A stretch of 64,000 bases of DNA from Kitasatospora sp. NBC_01250 (GCF_036226465.1 NZ_CP108476.1:4774001-4838000); one strand, 5' to 3'. Shown: positions 14,383 to 25,748, numbered from the stretch's first letter. Program-made: numbers and translations. The notes: a model not told the origin generated them from the letters alone.

Positions 14383-16383
14383 GTGGCCGATTCCGGCGAT
14401 TCCAGCCAGTCCCCCGTCCCCACCGACCCGTCCTCGGGTACCTCCTACACCGCCAGCAACATCCAGGTGCTGGAGGGGCTCGACGCAGTCCGCAAGCGTC
14501 CCGGTATGTACATCGGTTCCACCGGCGAGCGCGGCCTGCACCACCTGGTCCAGGAGGTCGTGGACAACTCCGTCGACGAGGCGATGGCGGGGCATGCGGA
14601 CACCATCGACGTGACGATCCTGGCCGACGGCGGGGTGCGGGTGGTCGACAACGGCCGCGGCATCCCGGTCGGCATCGTCCCGGGCCAGGAGAAGCCGGCC
14701 GTCGAGGTCGTGCTGACCGTGCTGCACGCGGGTGGCAAGTTCGGCGGCGGCGGCTACGCCGTCTCCGGTGGTCTGCACGGTGTCGGCGTCTCGGTGGTCA
14801 ACGCGCTCTCCACCCGGCTGGCGATCGAGATCCACACCGACGGCCACCGGTGGACCCAGGACTACAAGCTCGGCGCCCCCACCGCCCCGCTGCAGCAGCA
14901 CGAGGCGACGGACCGGACCGGCACCAGCGTCACCTTCTGGGCCGACCCGGACATCTTCGAGACCACCGTCTACTCCTTCGAGACGCTCTCGCGCCGCTTC
15001 AAGGAGATGGCCTTCCTCAACAAGGGCCTGAGCATCTCGCTGACCGACGAGCGCCCCGAGCACGTCGACGACGAGGGCAAGCCGCTCTCCGCCCGGTACT
15101 ACTACGAGGGCGGCATCGCCGACTTCGTGAAGGACCTCAACTCCCGCAAGGGCGAGGTCATCCACCCCTCGGTGATCGACTTCGAGGCGGAGGACAAGGA
15201 CAAGACGATCTCGGTCGAGGTCGCCATGCAGTGGAACTCCTCGTACACCGAGGGGGTCTACTCCTTCGCCAACACGATCCACACGCACGGCGGCGGTACC
15301 CACGAGGAGGGCTTCCGCGCGGCGCTGACCGGCCTGGTCAACCGCTACGCGCGGGACAAGAAGCTGCTCCGGGAGAAGGACGAGAACCTCTCCGGCGAGG
15401 ACATCCGCGAGGGCCTGACCGCGATCATCTCGGTCAAGCTCGGCGAGCCGCAGTTCGAGGGCCAGACCAAGGACAAGCTGGGCAACACCGAGGCGAAGAC
15501 CTTCGTCCAGCGCGTGGTGCACGAGCAGCTGAACGACTGGCTGGACCGCAACCCGACCGAGGCCGCGGACATCATCCGCAAGTCGATCAACTCGGCCACC
15601 GCCCGGATGGCGGCCCGCAAGGCGCGCGACCTGACCCGCCGCAAGGGCCTGCTGGAGAGCGCCTCGCTGCCGGGCAAGCTGAGCGACTGCCAGTCCAAGG
15701 ACCCGGCCGAGTGCGAGATCTTCATCGTCGAGGGTGACTCGGCCGGCGGCTCGGCCAAGCAGGGCCGCGACCCGCGCACCCAGGCCATCCTGCCGATCCG
15801 CGGCAAGATCCTGAACGTCGAGAAGGCCCGGATCGACAAGGTGCTGCAGAACACCGAGGTCCAGGCGCTGATCTCGGCCTTCGGCTGCGGCATCCAGGAG
15901 GACTACGACGAGTCCAAGCTGCGGTATCACAAGATCGTGCTGATGGCCGACGCCGACGTCGACGGACAGCACATCCGCACCCTGCTGCTCACGCTGCTCT
16001 TCCGCTTCATGCGCCCGCTGGTCGAGGCCGGCTACGTCTACCTGGCGATGCCTCCGCTGTACAAGATCAAGTGGGGCAAGGACGACTTCGACTACGTCTA
16101 CTCCGACCGCGAGCGCGACTCGGTGATCGAGGCGGGTGTGGCCGCCGGGCGCCGGCTGCCCAAGGACGACGCGATCCAGCGCTTCAAGGGTCTGGGCGAG
16201 ATGAACGCCGAGGAGCTGCGGATCACCACCATGGACCAGGCACACCGGCTGCTGCAGCAGATCACCCTGGAGGACGCGGCCCGTGCCGACGACCTCTTCT
16301 CGGTCCTGATGGGCGAGGACGTCGAGGCCCGTCGGTCCTTCATCCAGCGCAACGCCAAGGACGTCCGCTTCCTGGACGTGTGA
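14383..16383 (+). CDS. gyrB: DNA gyrase subunit B
   Basis: GyrB is the ATPase subunit of gyrase, which introduces negative supercoils. The 666-residue protein has the GHKL ATP site (VDNSVDEAMAGH, VDNGRGIPV, GGLHGVGVSVVNAL), the transducer domain, the TOPRIM motif EGDSAGGSAKQG and the C-terminal region ending RRSFIQRNAKDVRFLDV. GTG at 14383 (product MADSGDSS) has AGAGGG upstream and matches streptomycete starts. In the 285-bp gap before it a -10-like TAGACT lies at 14268-14273, but no clear -35 was found. Confidence 0.96.
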   Translation: MADSGDSSQSPVPTDPSSGTSYTASNIQVLEGLDAVRKRPGMYIGSTGERGLHHLVQEVVDNSVDEAMAGHADTIDVTILADGGVRVVDNGRGIPVGIVPGQEKPAVEVVLTVLHAGGKFGGGGYAVSGGLHGVGVSVVNALSTRLAIEIHTDGHRWTQDYKLGAPTAPLQQHEATDRTGTSVTFWADPDIFETTVYSFETLSRRFKEMAFLNKGLSISLTDERPEHVDDEGKPLSARYYYEGGIADFVKDLNSRKGEVIHPSVIDFEAEDKDKTISVEVAMQWNSSYTEGVYSFANTIHTHGGGTHEEGFRAALTGLVNRYARDKKLLREKDENLSGEDIREGLTAIISVKLGEPQFEGQTKDKLGNTEAKTFVQRVVHEQLNDWLDRNPTEAADIIRKSINSATARMAARKARDLTRRKGLLESASLPGKLSDCQSKDPAECEIFIVEGDSAGGSAKQGRDPRTQAILPIRGKILNVEKARIDKVLQNTEVQALISAFGCGIQEDYDESKLRYHKIVLMADADVDGQHIRTLLLTLLFRFMRPLVEAGYVYLAMPPLYKIKWGKDDFDYVYSDRERDSVIEAGVAAGRRLPKDDAIQRFKGLGEMNAEELRITTMDQAHRLLQQITLEDAARADDLFSVLMGEDVEARRSFIQRNAKDVRFLDV

Positions 16384-16451
16384 CGCGACGTGACATCACG
16401 TCACGCCAGCACCGCACTGTCCAGTCACGCGTGAAAGGAAACTGACCACCA

Positions 16452-19082
<2,631 letters not shown>

Positions 19083-19227
19083 CGTACATCGGGCAGCCGG
19101 CACTCCCGCTCACGGGCTGGGAGGGCCGGCCTGCCCCGGTTTCGGGCTTCTCAGCTTGATGCCGCACAGTGGAGTGTCGACCGGGGCGTACAGCGCGCCC
19201 CCGGCGGGAAACTGGGAGGACACCAGA

Positions 19228-19959
19228 GTGAGTGGGACCACGGGTGGTGCGGGAGGTGCCGCGCCGGGCGGTGCGCCGTACGGAGGTGTACCGCAGCCGC
19301 CGACCGAGCACCCGGCTGCGTCCACCTCGCTGATGTCCGCGGTGGGCTCGGGCGGCGGCTACACGCCGGCGCCGACCCAGCCGCCGGGTACGCCGGCGCC
19401 GGGCGGCAGCGGTTACTCGCAGCCGACGACGTACACCAAGGGCCAGCCGACGCCGCCGCGCGGCACCCGCACCGGGACCGGGCCTGCCGGTGCCCCGCAG
19501 GGCGGCGCCGCACCGCGCCGTCCCGCGCCGGCCCCCGGCGCCCCGGCGCCGGCGCCCGCACCGGGCGGCATGGCGGCGCGCACCCGTAAGGCGCGGCTGC
19601 GGATCACCAAGGCCGACCCCTGGTCGGTCATGAAGGTCAGCTTCCTGCTGTCGCTGGCGCTCGGCATCATCATGATCGTCGCGGCGGCCGTGCTGTGGGG
19701 CGTGCTGGACTCGCTGGGCGTCTTCAGCTCGGTGGGCAACATGCTCAAGGACGCCACGGGCTCCGGCACCGGCGGCAGCAGCAGCGGCATCAACATCATG
19801 GACTACGTCGGCTTCGGCAAGGTGCTCACCTACACCTCGCTGATCGCCGTCGTGGACGTGATCCTGCTGACCGCGCTCTGCACCCTGGCGGCGTTCATCT
19901 ACAACGCGGCGGCGGGCTTCACCGGCGGCGTCGAGCTGACCCTGGCGGAGGAGGACTGA
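19228..19959 (+). CDS. DUF3566 transmembrane protein
   Basis: The 243-residue protein has a disordered Gly/Pro/Ala-rich N-terminal half (to about residue 125), then RKARLRITKADPWSVMKVSF and two membrane helices (LLSLALGIIMIVAAAVLWGVL and a segment near the C-terminus). This is the DUF3566 arrangement, always found downstream of gyrA in streptomycetes. Function is unknown. GTG at 19228 is chosen for the GGGAGGA eight bases upstream. Confidence 0.88.
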   Translation: MSGTTGGAGGAAPGGAPYGGVPQPPTEHPAASTSLMSAVGSGGGYTPAPTQPPGTPAPGGSGYSQPTTYTKGQPTPPRGTRTGTGPAGAPQGGAAPRRPAPAPGAPAPAPAPGGMAARTRKARLRITKADPWSVMKVSFLLSLALGIIMIVAAAVLWGVLDSLGVFSSVGNMLKDATGSGTGGSSSGINIMDYVGFGKVLTYTSLIAVVDVILLTALCTLAAFIYNAAAGFTGGVELTLAEED

Positions 19960-19992
19960 CGATCGGTCGCCCATAGGCTGACCGATCGTCAG
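19956..19992 (+). terminator. Terminator overlapping the DUF3566 stop codon
   Basis: A 13-bp perfect stem (19956-19968 with 19980-19992) whose left arm includes the stop codon, with an 11-base loop. It ends the gyrB-gyrA-DUF3566 unit. Confidence 0.65.
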
Positions 19993-20096
19993 AAAACGTC
20001 GCACAGTACGAACCAAATTCGCGAAACACGGCATGCGCGGGCCCCTTCGGTTGTTGGATCGAGGGGGTCCGCTTCGTCATTCGGGTGACAGCCGCC

Positions 20097-20125
20097 CCCG
20101 GCCCCGGCGCGCCGCCGGGGCCGGG
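20097..20125. terminator. GC hairpin between the gyr unit and the CFA synthase gene
   Basis: A 13-bp perfect stem of G and C (20097-20109 with 20113-20125) and a three-base loop. It lies about 110 bases before the next start codon and may be a second terminator. The rest of 19993-20232 shows nothing else clear. Confidence 0.55.
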
Positions 20126-20232
20126 TGACGCCGCCTGGGTTGGCTGGAGCGTCCCCCTGCACGGCTACCGGTTATGCCCACGGGACAGCCTCCGCGCGAG
20201 CGCTGTCCACTCGGTTGCGCGGAGGTTCACTG

Positions 20233-21639
20233 ATGCCACAGATCGCCCAGCAGCTCGTCGGTGCGCTGGAGGACTTGCTCGGCACCCGGCTGCCGTTCCG
20301 GCTGCAGGCCTGGGACGGCAGCGTCGCGGGAGCGCCGCAGGGGCCCGCCCTGCTGCTGCGCAACCGCCGGGCGCTGCGTCGGCTGCTCTGGTCCCCGGGT
20401 GAGCTCGGGCTGGCGCGTGCCTACGTCTCCGGCGACCTGGACGTCGGCCCCGGCGAGGACCTCTACACCGTGCTGGCCGAGGTGGCGCACTTCGCCGAGC
20501 GGCCCGAGGTGCGCGAGCTGCACCTGGGCCTGGGCGACCTGACCGGCTCCGCGGGGCGCCGGGTGGCGGCGGTGCTGGCCAAGGTCGGTGCGCTCGGCCC
20601 GCAGCCCGCGCTGCCCCCCGAGGAGGCCCGCCCCGAGGGCCGGCTGCACAGCCGGCGCCGCGACCGGGCGGCGATCAGCCACCACTACGACGTCGGCAAC
20701 GAGTTCTACCGCCTGGTGCTCGGCAGCTCGATGGTCTACTCCTGCGCCTACTGGACGCCCGAGGGCAAGAGCCTGGAGGACGCCCAGGCGGCCAAGCTCG
20801 ACCTGATCTGCCGCAAGCTGGGCCTGCGCCCCGGGATGCGCCTGCTGGACGTCGGCTGCGGCTGGGGCTCGCTGGTGCTGCACGCGGCCGAGCACTACGG
20901 CGTCACCGCCGTCGGGGTGAGCATCTCCGCCGAGCAGGTGGCGCTGGCCCGCGAGCGGGTGGCCGCCGCCGGGCTGTCCGACCGGGTGGAGATCCGGCTG
21001 CAGGACTACCGCGAGATCACCGACGGCCCCTACGACGCGATCTCCAGCGTCGGCATGGCCGAGCACGTCGGCAGCGAGCAGTACCGGGTCTACGCCGGCG
21101 GGCTGTACGACCTGCTGGTGCCCGGCGGGCGGCTGCTCAACCACCAGATCGCCCGCCGCCCCACCCGCCCCGGCGAGGTCTACCGCAGCAGCCCGTTCAT
21201 CTCCCGCTACGTCTTCCCGGACGGCGAGCTGGCGCCGGTGGGCAGCACCGTGCAGCTGCTGGAGGAGGCGGGCTTCGAGGTCCGCGACGTCGAAGCCCTG
21301 CGTGAGCACTACGCGCTGACGCTGCGCGAGTGGGTGGCCAACCTGGAGGCCGCCTGGCCGACGGCGGTGCGGTTGGTGGGCCGGGGCCGGGCGCGGGTCT
21401 GGCGGCTCTACATGGCCGCCTCGGCGCTGGCCTTCGAGGAGAACCGGATCGGGATCAACCAGGTGCTGGCCGTGCGCACCACCACGAGCGGCGACAGCCG
21501 GCTGCCCGCCACCCGTGAGCAGTGGCTGGCCCGCCCCGAGTCCGCCGCCGGGTCCGGCACCTCTGAGCTGCACGTTGCGATTGCCGGGCCGGGCGGGGCC
21601 GAGGGCGCGGATTTGGGGGATCGGCCGTCGGTCCGCTAA
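20233..21639 (+). CDS. Cyclopropane-fatty-acyl-phospholipid synthase family methyltransferase
   Basis: Members add a methylene or methyl group from S-adenosylmethionine to unsaturated acyl chains of membrane lipids. The 468-residue protein has an N-terminal domain of about 130 residues, then ISHHYDVGNEFYRLVLGSSMVYSCAYW and the SAM loop LLDVGCGWGSLV at about 204-215, with VGMAEHVG further on, all typical of CFA synthases. ATG at 20233 follows GGAGG. The stop codon overlaps the -10 of the following tRNA-Ile promoter. The exact lipid product is not deducible. Confidence 0.88.
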   Translation: MPQIAQQLVGALEDLLGTRLPFRLQAWDGSVAGAPQGPALLLRNRRALRRLLWSPGELGLARAYVSGDLDVGPGEDLYTVLAEVAHFAERPEVRELHLGLGDLTGSAGRRVAAVLAKVGALGPQPALPPEEARPEGRLHSRRRDRAAISHHYDVGNEFYRLVLGSSMVYSCAYWTPEGKSLEDAQAAKLDLICRKLGLRPGMRLLDVGCGWGSLVLHAAEHYGVTAVGVSISAEQVALARERVAAAGLSDRVEIRLQDYREITDGPYDAISSVGMAEHVGSEQYRVYAGGLYDLLVPGGRLLNHQIARRPTRPGEVYRSSPFISRYVFPDGELAPVGSTVQLLEEAGFEVRDVEALREHYALTLREWVANLEAAWPTAVRLVGRGRARVWRLYMAASALAFEENRIGINQVLAVRTTTSGDSRLPATREQWLARPESAAGSGTSELHVAIAGPGGAEGADLGDRPSVR

Positions 21640-21642
21640 TCT
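21613..21642 (+). promoter_or_regulatory. Putative tRNA-Ile promoter
   Basis: TTGGGG at 21613-21618 and TAATCT at 21637-21642 with an 18-base spacer, placing transcription start about seven bases before the tRNA 5' end. It is nested in the 3' end of the upstream gene, and the -10 includes that gene's TAA stop. Confidence 0.55.
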
Positions 21643-21655
21643 TTCAGTGCGGCAA

Positions 21656-21729
21656 GGGCCTATAGCTCAGACGGTTAGAGCGCTTCCCTGATAAGGAAGA
21701 GGCCACAGGTTCAAGTCCTGTTAGGCCCA
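21656..21729 (+). tRNA. tRNA-Ile (anticodon GAT)
   Basis: A complete 74-base cloverleaf: acceptor GGGCCTA (21656-21662) pairs with TAGGCCC (21722-21728), followed by discriminator A. The anticodon loop CTGATAA lies between CTTCC and GGAAG, and the T arm contains GTTCAAGTC. The 3' CCA is not encoded. Confidence 0.97.
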
Positions 21730-21807
21730 CCTGCGAGAGCGCCCCGGATGGTTCACCATCCGGGGCGCTTCTGTTTTCGGCGCTGTTCGAGAGCGAGGAG
21801 CGGGCTG

Positions 21808-22563
21808 ATGCGGGTCGGGTACCTGTCGGTGGCGGCGCCGGGCGGGCGGGCCAATGAGGACTTCGTGCTGGCCGGTGAGGATTTCGTGGTGGTGCTGGAC
21901 GGTGCCACCGTGAGCGCGCCCGAGACCGGCTGCCGGCACGACGTGGCCTGGGTCACCCGGCGGCTGGGCGTCCGGCTGGGGCAGTTGCTGGTGGAGGAGC
22001 CGCAGTGGCCGCTCACCGAGGTGCTGCGGGTGGCGATCGAGCGGCTGCGCGAACTGCACGCGGACAGCTGTGATCTCGGCCACCCTGACAGCCCCTCGGC
22101 CACCGTGGCGCTGCTGCGCCGGCGCGGCGAGCGGCTGGAACACCTGGTGCTCGCCGACTCCCCGGTCCTGGTGGAGCTGACGGACGGTCGGCTGGAAGTG
22201 GTGCTCGACGACCGGGTCGAGCGCCTGCCCGCCTACGACCTGGCCACCGTCGCCCGGCTGCGCAACGCCCCTGGTGGCTTCTGGGTGGCCAGCACCCGCC
22301 CCGAGGCCGCCGACCAGGCGCTGACCGGCTGCCACCCGCTCGGCGAGGTGCGCCGCTTCGCGGTCCTCACCGACGGCGTCTCGCGGCTGGTCGAGCGCTA
22401 CGGCTGGAGCTGGCGCCGGTTGCTCGACGTGCTGGACGAGCAGGGCCCTGAGGGGGCCGTACGGGCGGTGCGGGCGGCCGAGCTGGCCGAGCCGCCCGGG
22501 CTGCGCGGCAAGCGGCACGACGACGCCACGGTGGCCTTCGGGCGCCCGGGGCCCCTCGACTGA
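21808..22563 (+). CDS. PP2C-like serine/threonine phosphatase domain protein
   Basis: The 251-residue protein has a compact PP2C-type fold: NEDFVLAGEDFVVVLDGAT near the N-terminus, SATVALLRRRG, LADSPVLVE in place of the usual GDSR, LTDGVSRLV and a terminal HDDATVAF. The metal-binding Asp residues of these motifs are present, but the sequence is divergent. The protein is soluble, with no membrane helix or sensor domain. ATG at 21808 is chosen because GAGGAG lies eight bases upstream. Its target is unknown. The gap 22564-22797 after it shows only an imperfect inverted repeat near 22680-22700. Confidence 0.75.
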   Translation: MRVGYLSVAAPGGRANEDFVLAGEDFVVVLDGATVSAPETGCRHDVAWVTRRLGVRLGQLLVEEPQWPLTEVLRVAIERLRELHADSCDLGHPDSPSATVALLRRRGERLEHLVLADSPVLVELTDGRLEVVLDDRVERLPAYDLATVARLRNAPGGFWVASTRPEAADQALTGCHPLGEVRRFAVLTDGVSRLVERYGWSWRRLLDVLDEQGPEGAVRAVRAAELAEPPGLRGKRHDDATVAFGRPGPLD

Positions 22564-22797
22564 GCCGCCGCCCGCCGGGCCGGCGGACACCGTGCCGTCA
22601 AACCTTCGTCAGCGTCCGCCGGTTGAGCCGCCGCTGCCCGGTCTCGAACAGGACACGGGTGTGTATCATCGGCCGCAGAGCGGTTTGGCCCGCCAACCGC
22701 CGATTCATACGTGCACATTCGAGGACTCGCAGCCCGGACGCCCCGTTCGGACGGTCGGCTGCTGAGCCTGCCATGCTGAGAAGGACGAGGTCCCGCG

Positions 22798-22926
22798 GTG
22801 AAGAAGCTCCTCCTGGTCGCCCTGGTCGCCCTCGGCGGCTTCTTTGTCTACCGTCAGGTCCAGGCCGACCGTGCCGAGCAGGACCTGTGGACCGAGGCCA
22901 CCGACCCGATCCCGGCCGGCCGCTGA
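22798..22926 (+). CDS. DLW-39 family small protein
   Basis: A 42-residue protein with an N-terminal membrane or signal-like helix (KKLLLVALVALGGFFVY) and the signature AEQDLWTEATDP of the actinobacterial DLW-39 family. The start is GTG with AGGACGAGG upstream. Function is unknown; the gene is commonly found beside the tRNA-Ala near gyrA. Confidence 0.9.
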   Translation: MKKLLLVALVALGGFFVYRQVQADRAEQDLWTEATDPIPAGR

Positions 22927-22941
22927 CCCTGAGCGGTCGAC

Positions 22942-22963
22942 GGGAGGTCCCGGTGGACCTCCC
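22942..22963 (+). terminator. Hairpin after the DLW-39 gene
   Basis: A nine-bp perfect stem (22942-22950 with 22955-22963) and a four-base loop 15 bases after the stop codon. Confidence 0.6.
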
Positions 22964-23058
22964 TGGTTCCCGCCTGTCCGGCTGATGCCGGATACCTGCT
23001 CAAGATTTTCCGACGGACCCGGTACGCTGTTCTCCGACGGCGACCGGTGCACCGTCAC

Positions 23059-23131
23059 GGGGCTTTAGCTCAGTTGGTAGAGCGCTGCCTTTGCAAGGCA
23101 GATGTCAGGAGTTCGAGTCTCCTAAGCTCCA
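23059..23131 (+). tRNA. tRNA-Ala (anticodon TGC)
   Basis: A complete 73-base cloverleaf. Acceptor GGGGCTT (23059-23065) pairs with AAGCTCC (23124-23130) with one G-U pair. The anticodon loop TTTGCAA lies between CTGCC and GGCAG, and the T arm contains GTTCGAGTC. CCA is not encoded. Confidence 0.97.
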
Positions 23132-23137
23132 CAGCAC

Positions 23138-23181
23138 GACGCCCGAGGGCCGACCTGGCAGCAGGTCGGCCCTCGGGCGTC
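23138..23181. terminator. Bidirectional terminator between tRNA-Ala and the DUF5324 gene
   Basis: A 20-bp perfect stem (23138-23157 with 23162-23181) with a four-base loop lies between two convergent units, the tRNA on plus and the DUF5324 gene on minus, so it can serve both. Confidence 0.85.
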
Positions 23182-23198
23182 TTCGGGGTCGCGCGTGG

Positions 23199-24017
23199 TC
23201 AGTGCGGCTTGCGCGGGTCGTGCGGCTTGGGGTGGCCGTCGCCCTGCTGCGCGTCCTCGCCCGGCAGCGGCTGGTCGCTCTCCTCGGTGGGGCCGGAGCC
23301 GTTGAGCGGGGCGGTGCCCGGGTGCGCGGAGGTCGGCGGGCCCTGCACCTCGGGCGGCTCGACCAGCCACTCCGGCTCGCTGCGCTTGTGCCACCAGGCC
23401 CAGATCAGCACGCCGCCGCCGACCGCGACCGCGCCCGCCACCGCCAGCGAGGTCGCCAGCGCGTTGCACCGGGCCCTACGGGCGTTCTTCGCGGCCAGCT
23501 TGCTGACCTCCTCGGGGCTCACGTTCCCCTGCAGCGCGATCAGCGCCGCCGCACCGCGGCTCTGCGCCTCGTGCAGTGCCGGGCCGGCGGCGGCCTTCGC
23601 GTCGTCCAGTGCGCCGCTCAGCCGGGGCAGGGTGGTGGTGCGGGCGTAGTCACCGGCCCGGTCGGCCGAGTGCTTGGCCGCCAGCGCGGCCTCCTGCGCC
23701 CGGTGCACCGCCCGCAGGGTGTTCTCCTGGGCGCGCGGCGGCAGCGCGGTGAACGCCTGCCCGACGTGCGGGGCGAGATGCCTGCTGTACCCGGACCGGG
23801 CGGAGTGCGCGGCCGAATGGGCGGCGTGCCGGGTGCCGGTCCTGGCCTGGCAGGCGGCCGCCTCGACCCGCGGACCGAGCGCTTCGAGGGCAGGACCGAG
23901 CCGCTGCCGGGCCTCGTCCGCGTAGTGCGTGGCGGTGTCCCTGGCCGTGGCGGCGTAGGGCGCCAGCGTGTCCATGGTCCTGCCTGCCGTCTCACGTGCG
24001 GTGTCCAAGCGGGTCAC
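23199..24017 (-). CDS. DUF5324 family protein
   Basis: The 272-residue protein starts TRLDTARETAGRTMDTLAPYA and has a long amphipathic Ala-rich helical region to about residue 180. One membrane helix follows (ALATSLAVAGAVAVGGGVLIWAWW), then a Pro/Gly-rich acidic tail. This matches DUF5324 of streptomycetes; function unknown. GTG at 24017 has GGAGGAGG upstream. It is divergent from the rhomboid gene. Confidence 0.85.
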   Translation of the reverse strand: MTRLDTARETAGRTMDTLAPYAATARDTATHYADEARQRLGPALEALGPRVEAAACQARTGTRHAAHSAAHSARSGYSRHLAPHVGQAFTALPPRAQENTLRAVHRAQEAALAAKHSADRAGDYARTTTLPRLSGALDDAKAAAGPALHEAQSRGAAALIALQGNVSPEEVSKLAAKNARRARCNALATSLAVAGAVAVGGGVLIWAWWHKRSEPEWLVEPPEVQGPPTSAHPGTAPLNGSGPTEESDQPLPGEDAQQGDGHPKPHDPRKPH

Positions 24018-24256
24018 GGGGATCCTCCTCCTGGGTGGCATCGTCTATGCGCTTATCCAGCTGATTCGAGATCATGCATCCCGATTTGTCCGACCGCATG
24101 GCGGGCTGGGCCGTCTGCGACGGGATCGCGGCCTGGGGGATCACCGCAGCGGAGTCCTGTCGGCGCCGCCGGTGCGGCAGTAGCCTGGACGTTCCCGGTG
24201 GCCCTCCGTGTGGCGGAGCGGCGCCGGGAACTGTCATGAGGGAGGAAGATCCGGAG

Positions 24257-25138
24257 ATGGCCCAGGACGAGGCCGCCGCGGCCGCGGCGCACGTGCTGCC
24301 GCGCTGCTATCGGCACGCCGACCAGGAGACCGGGGTCAGCTGCTCGCGCTGCGGCCGGCCGATCTGCCCGCAGTGCATGATCGACGCCGCGGTCGGCTTC
24401 CACTGCCCGGAGTGCGTGCGCGGCGCGACCGCGGCCCAGCCCCCCCGGGCGGCGACCACCCGGTTCGGCGGCCGGCTCACCGGCGACGGCGCGCTGGTCA
24501 CCAAGATCCTGATCGGGATCAACCTGGTGGTCTTCCTGCTCGCCGGCTACCTGGACAAGCCGCTGGCCGACCAGTGGGACCTCTACAGCCAGGTCTGGCC
24601 GAACGGCGCGAGCGCCGGTGTGGCCGCCGGGCCCGACCAGTGGTACCGGCTGCTCACCGCGACCTTCCTGCACACCACGCCGCTGCACATCGGCTCCAAC
24701 ATGCTGGCGCTGTGGTGGATGGGGCCCACCCTGGAGCGGGTGCTGGGCCGGGTGCGCTACCTGGCGCTGTACCTGGTCTCGGGGCTGGCCGGCAGTGCGC
24801 TGGTCTACCTGGTCGCGGGGGAGCGGGTGGCCTCGCTGGGCGCCTCCGGCGCGATCTTCGGGGTGTTCGGCGCCACCGCCGTGCTCTACCGGGTGGCCCG
24901 CCAGCCGCTGGGGCCGGTGATCGCGCTGATCGTCTTCAACCTGGTGATCACCTTCTCGGTGCCGCAGATCGACTGGCGGGCGCACATCGGCGGGCTGGTC
25001 GCGGGCGTGCTGACCGGGATCGGGATGATGTACGCGCCGCGGGCGCGCCGGAACCTGGTGCAGGCCGGCACGGTGGTCGCGATGCTGGGCGTGGTGCTCG
25101 CGATGGTGCTGGTGGAGTCGGCGCGGCTCACCGGCTGA
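24257..25138 (+). CDS. Rhomboid family intramembrane serine protease
   Basis: Rhomboids cleave substrates within the membrane. The 293-residue protein begins with a B-box-like zinc module (CYRHADQETGVSCSRCGRP then CPQCM and CPECV) and continues with six or more membrane helices. The catalytic serine is in SLGASGAIFGVFG and the histidine in RAHIGGLVAGVLTG; HTTPLHIGSNMLALWW corresponds to the conserved loop-helix region. ATG at 24257 is preferred over ATG 24236 because GGAGGAAG precedes it at suitable spacing. Confidence 0.92.
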   Translation: MAQDEAAAAAAHVLPRCYRHADQETGVSCSRCGRPICPQCMIDAAVGFHCPECVRGATAAQPPRAATTRFGGRLTGDGALVTKILIGINLVVFLLAGYLDKPLADQWDLYSQVWPNGASAGVAAGPDQWYRLLTATFLHTTPLHIGSNMLALWWMGPTLERVLGRVRYLALYLVSGLAGSALVYLVAGERVASLGASGAIFGVFGATAVLYRVARQPLGPVIALIVFNLVITFSVPQIDWRAHIGGLVAGVLTGIGMMYAPRARRNLVQAGTVVAMLGVVLAMVLVESARLTG

Positions 25139-25156
25139 GCGCCGTCAGTGACCAAG

Positions 25157-25185
25157 GGGGCGCGCACCGCCGTGTTGCGCGCCCC
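25157..25185 (+). terminator. Terminator after the rhomboid gene
   Basis: A ten-bp perfect GC stem (25157-25166 with 25176-25185) and nine-base loop 18 bases after the stop. Confidence 0.65.
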
Positions 25186-25201
25186 TGTGAGCCGCATGAC
25201 G

Positions 25202-25403
25202 TTGTCCACAGCACGCGGTGAACCGCGCACAGGCTGTGTATCGAACGCTGCCGAATGGCGCCGCAAAGGTCGGTCTACGCGTGTCCGTCAGCGAAGTCAC
25301 CAGGCGCGGACGGGGTTTGGGCCATCCTCCCGCCAGCCTGGTCCGTGCGAGTTATCCACAGGTTGGGTCGACTTTTCCCCACTGTGGATAACCGTGTGGA
25401 TAA
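25202..25403. promoter_or_regulatory. DnaA-box cluster outside oriC
   Basis: Four consensus boxes lie in 200 bp of intergenic DNA: TTGTCCACA at 25202-25210 (+), TTATCCACA at 25352-25360 (+), and TGTGGATAA at 25383-25391 and 25395-25403 (both minus). The last three face each other within 52 bp. The region lies between the ends of the convergent rhomboid and crgA genes, so it is unlikely to be a promoter. Titration or regulation of DnaA is inferred. Confidence 0.8.
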
Positions 25404-25496
25404 GCGGCTCGTAGGACTGCGTCTGTGCAGCACGAGGAGCCGCCCCACCGGTGCGGCAGCACGGCGGGGCGGCGTCGGGGGTGTTTCAGTGGGCGG

Positions 25497-25748
25497 TTAC
25501 TTCCACTGCGTGGAGACGCCGAAGCCCGCCGCGATGAAGCCGAAGCCGACCAGGATGTTCCAGTTGCCCCAGGCGTGCACCGGGTAGCTGCTGCTGGTCA
25601 CGTAGTAGGTGACGATCCAGACCAGCCCGATCAGGAACAGCCCGAGCATCACGGGGGCCACCCAGCTGCGCCCGGTACTGAGCTTGACGGCAGTGGCCGT
25701 CGTCGGCGGGGTGTAGTCGGACTTCTTGCGGAGTCGAGACTTCGGCAC
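25497..25748 (-). CDS. crgA: Cell division protein CrgA
   Basis: CrgA is a small membrane protein that inhibits or coordinates FtsZ-ring assembly in Streptomyces and bridges division and wall-synthesis proteins in mycobacteria. The 83-residue protein has PKSRLRKKSDYTPP at the N-terminus and two membrane helices (VAPVMLGLFLIGLVWIVTYYV and WNILVGFGFIAAGFGVSTQWK). GTG at 25748 has AGGAG upstream; the longer frame to 25847 lacks family similarity. Confidence 0.94.
   Translation of the reverse strand: MPKSRLRKKSDYTPPTTATAVKLSTGRSWVAPVMLGLFLIGLVWIVTYYVTSSSYPVHAWGNWNILVGFGFIAAGFGVSTQWK

Noticed and set aside
12856..16245. 1129-codon frame antisense to recF, dciA and gyrB
   Set aside because: It crosses three certain genes on the other strand and shows no domain pattern.
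22660..22710. Imperfect inverted repeat and TATCAT hexamer before the DLW-39 gene
   Set aside because: No suitable -35 at normal spacing and a broken stem, so neither a promoter nor a terminator is supported.
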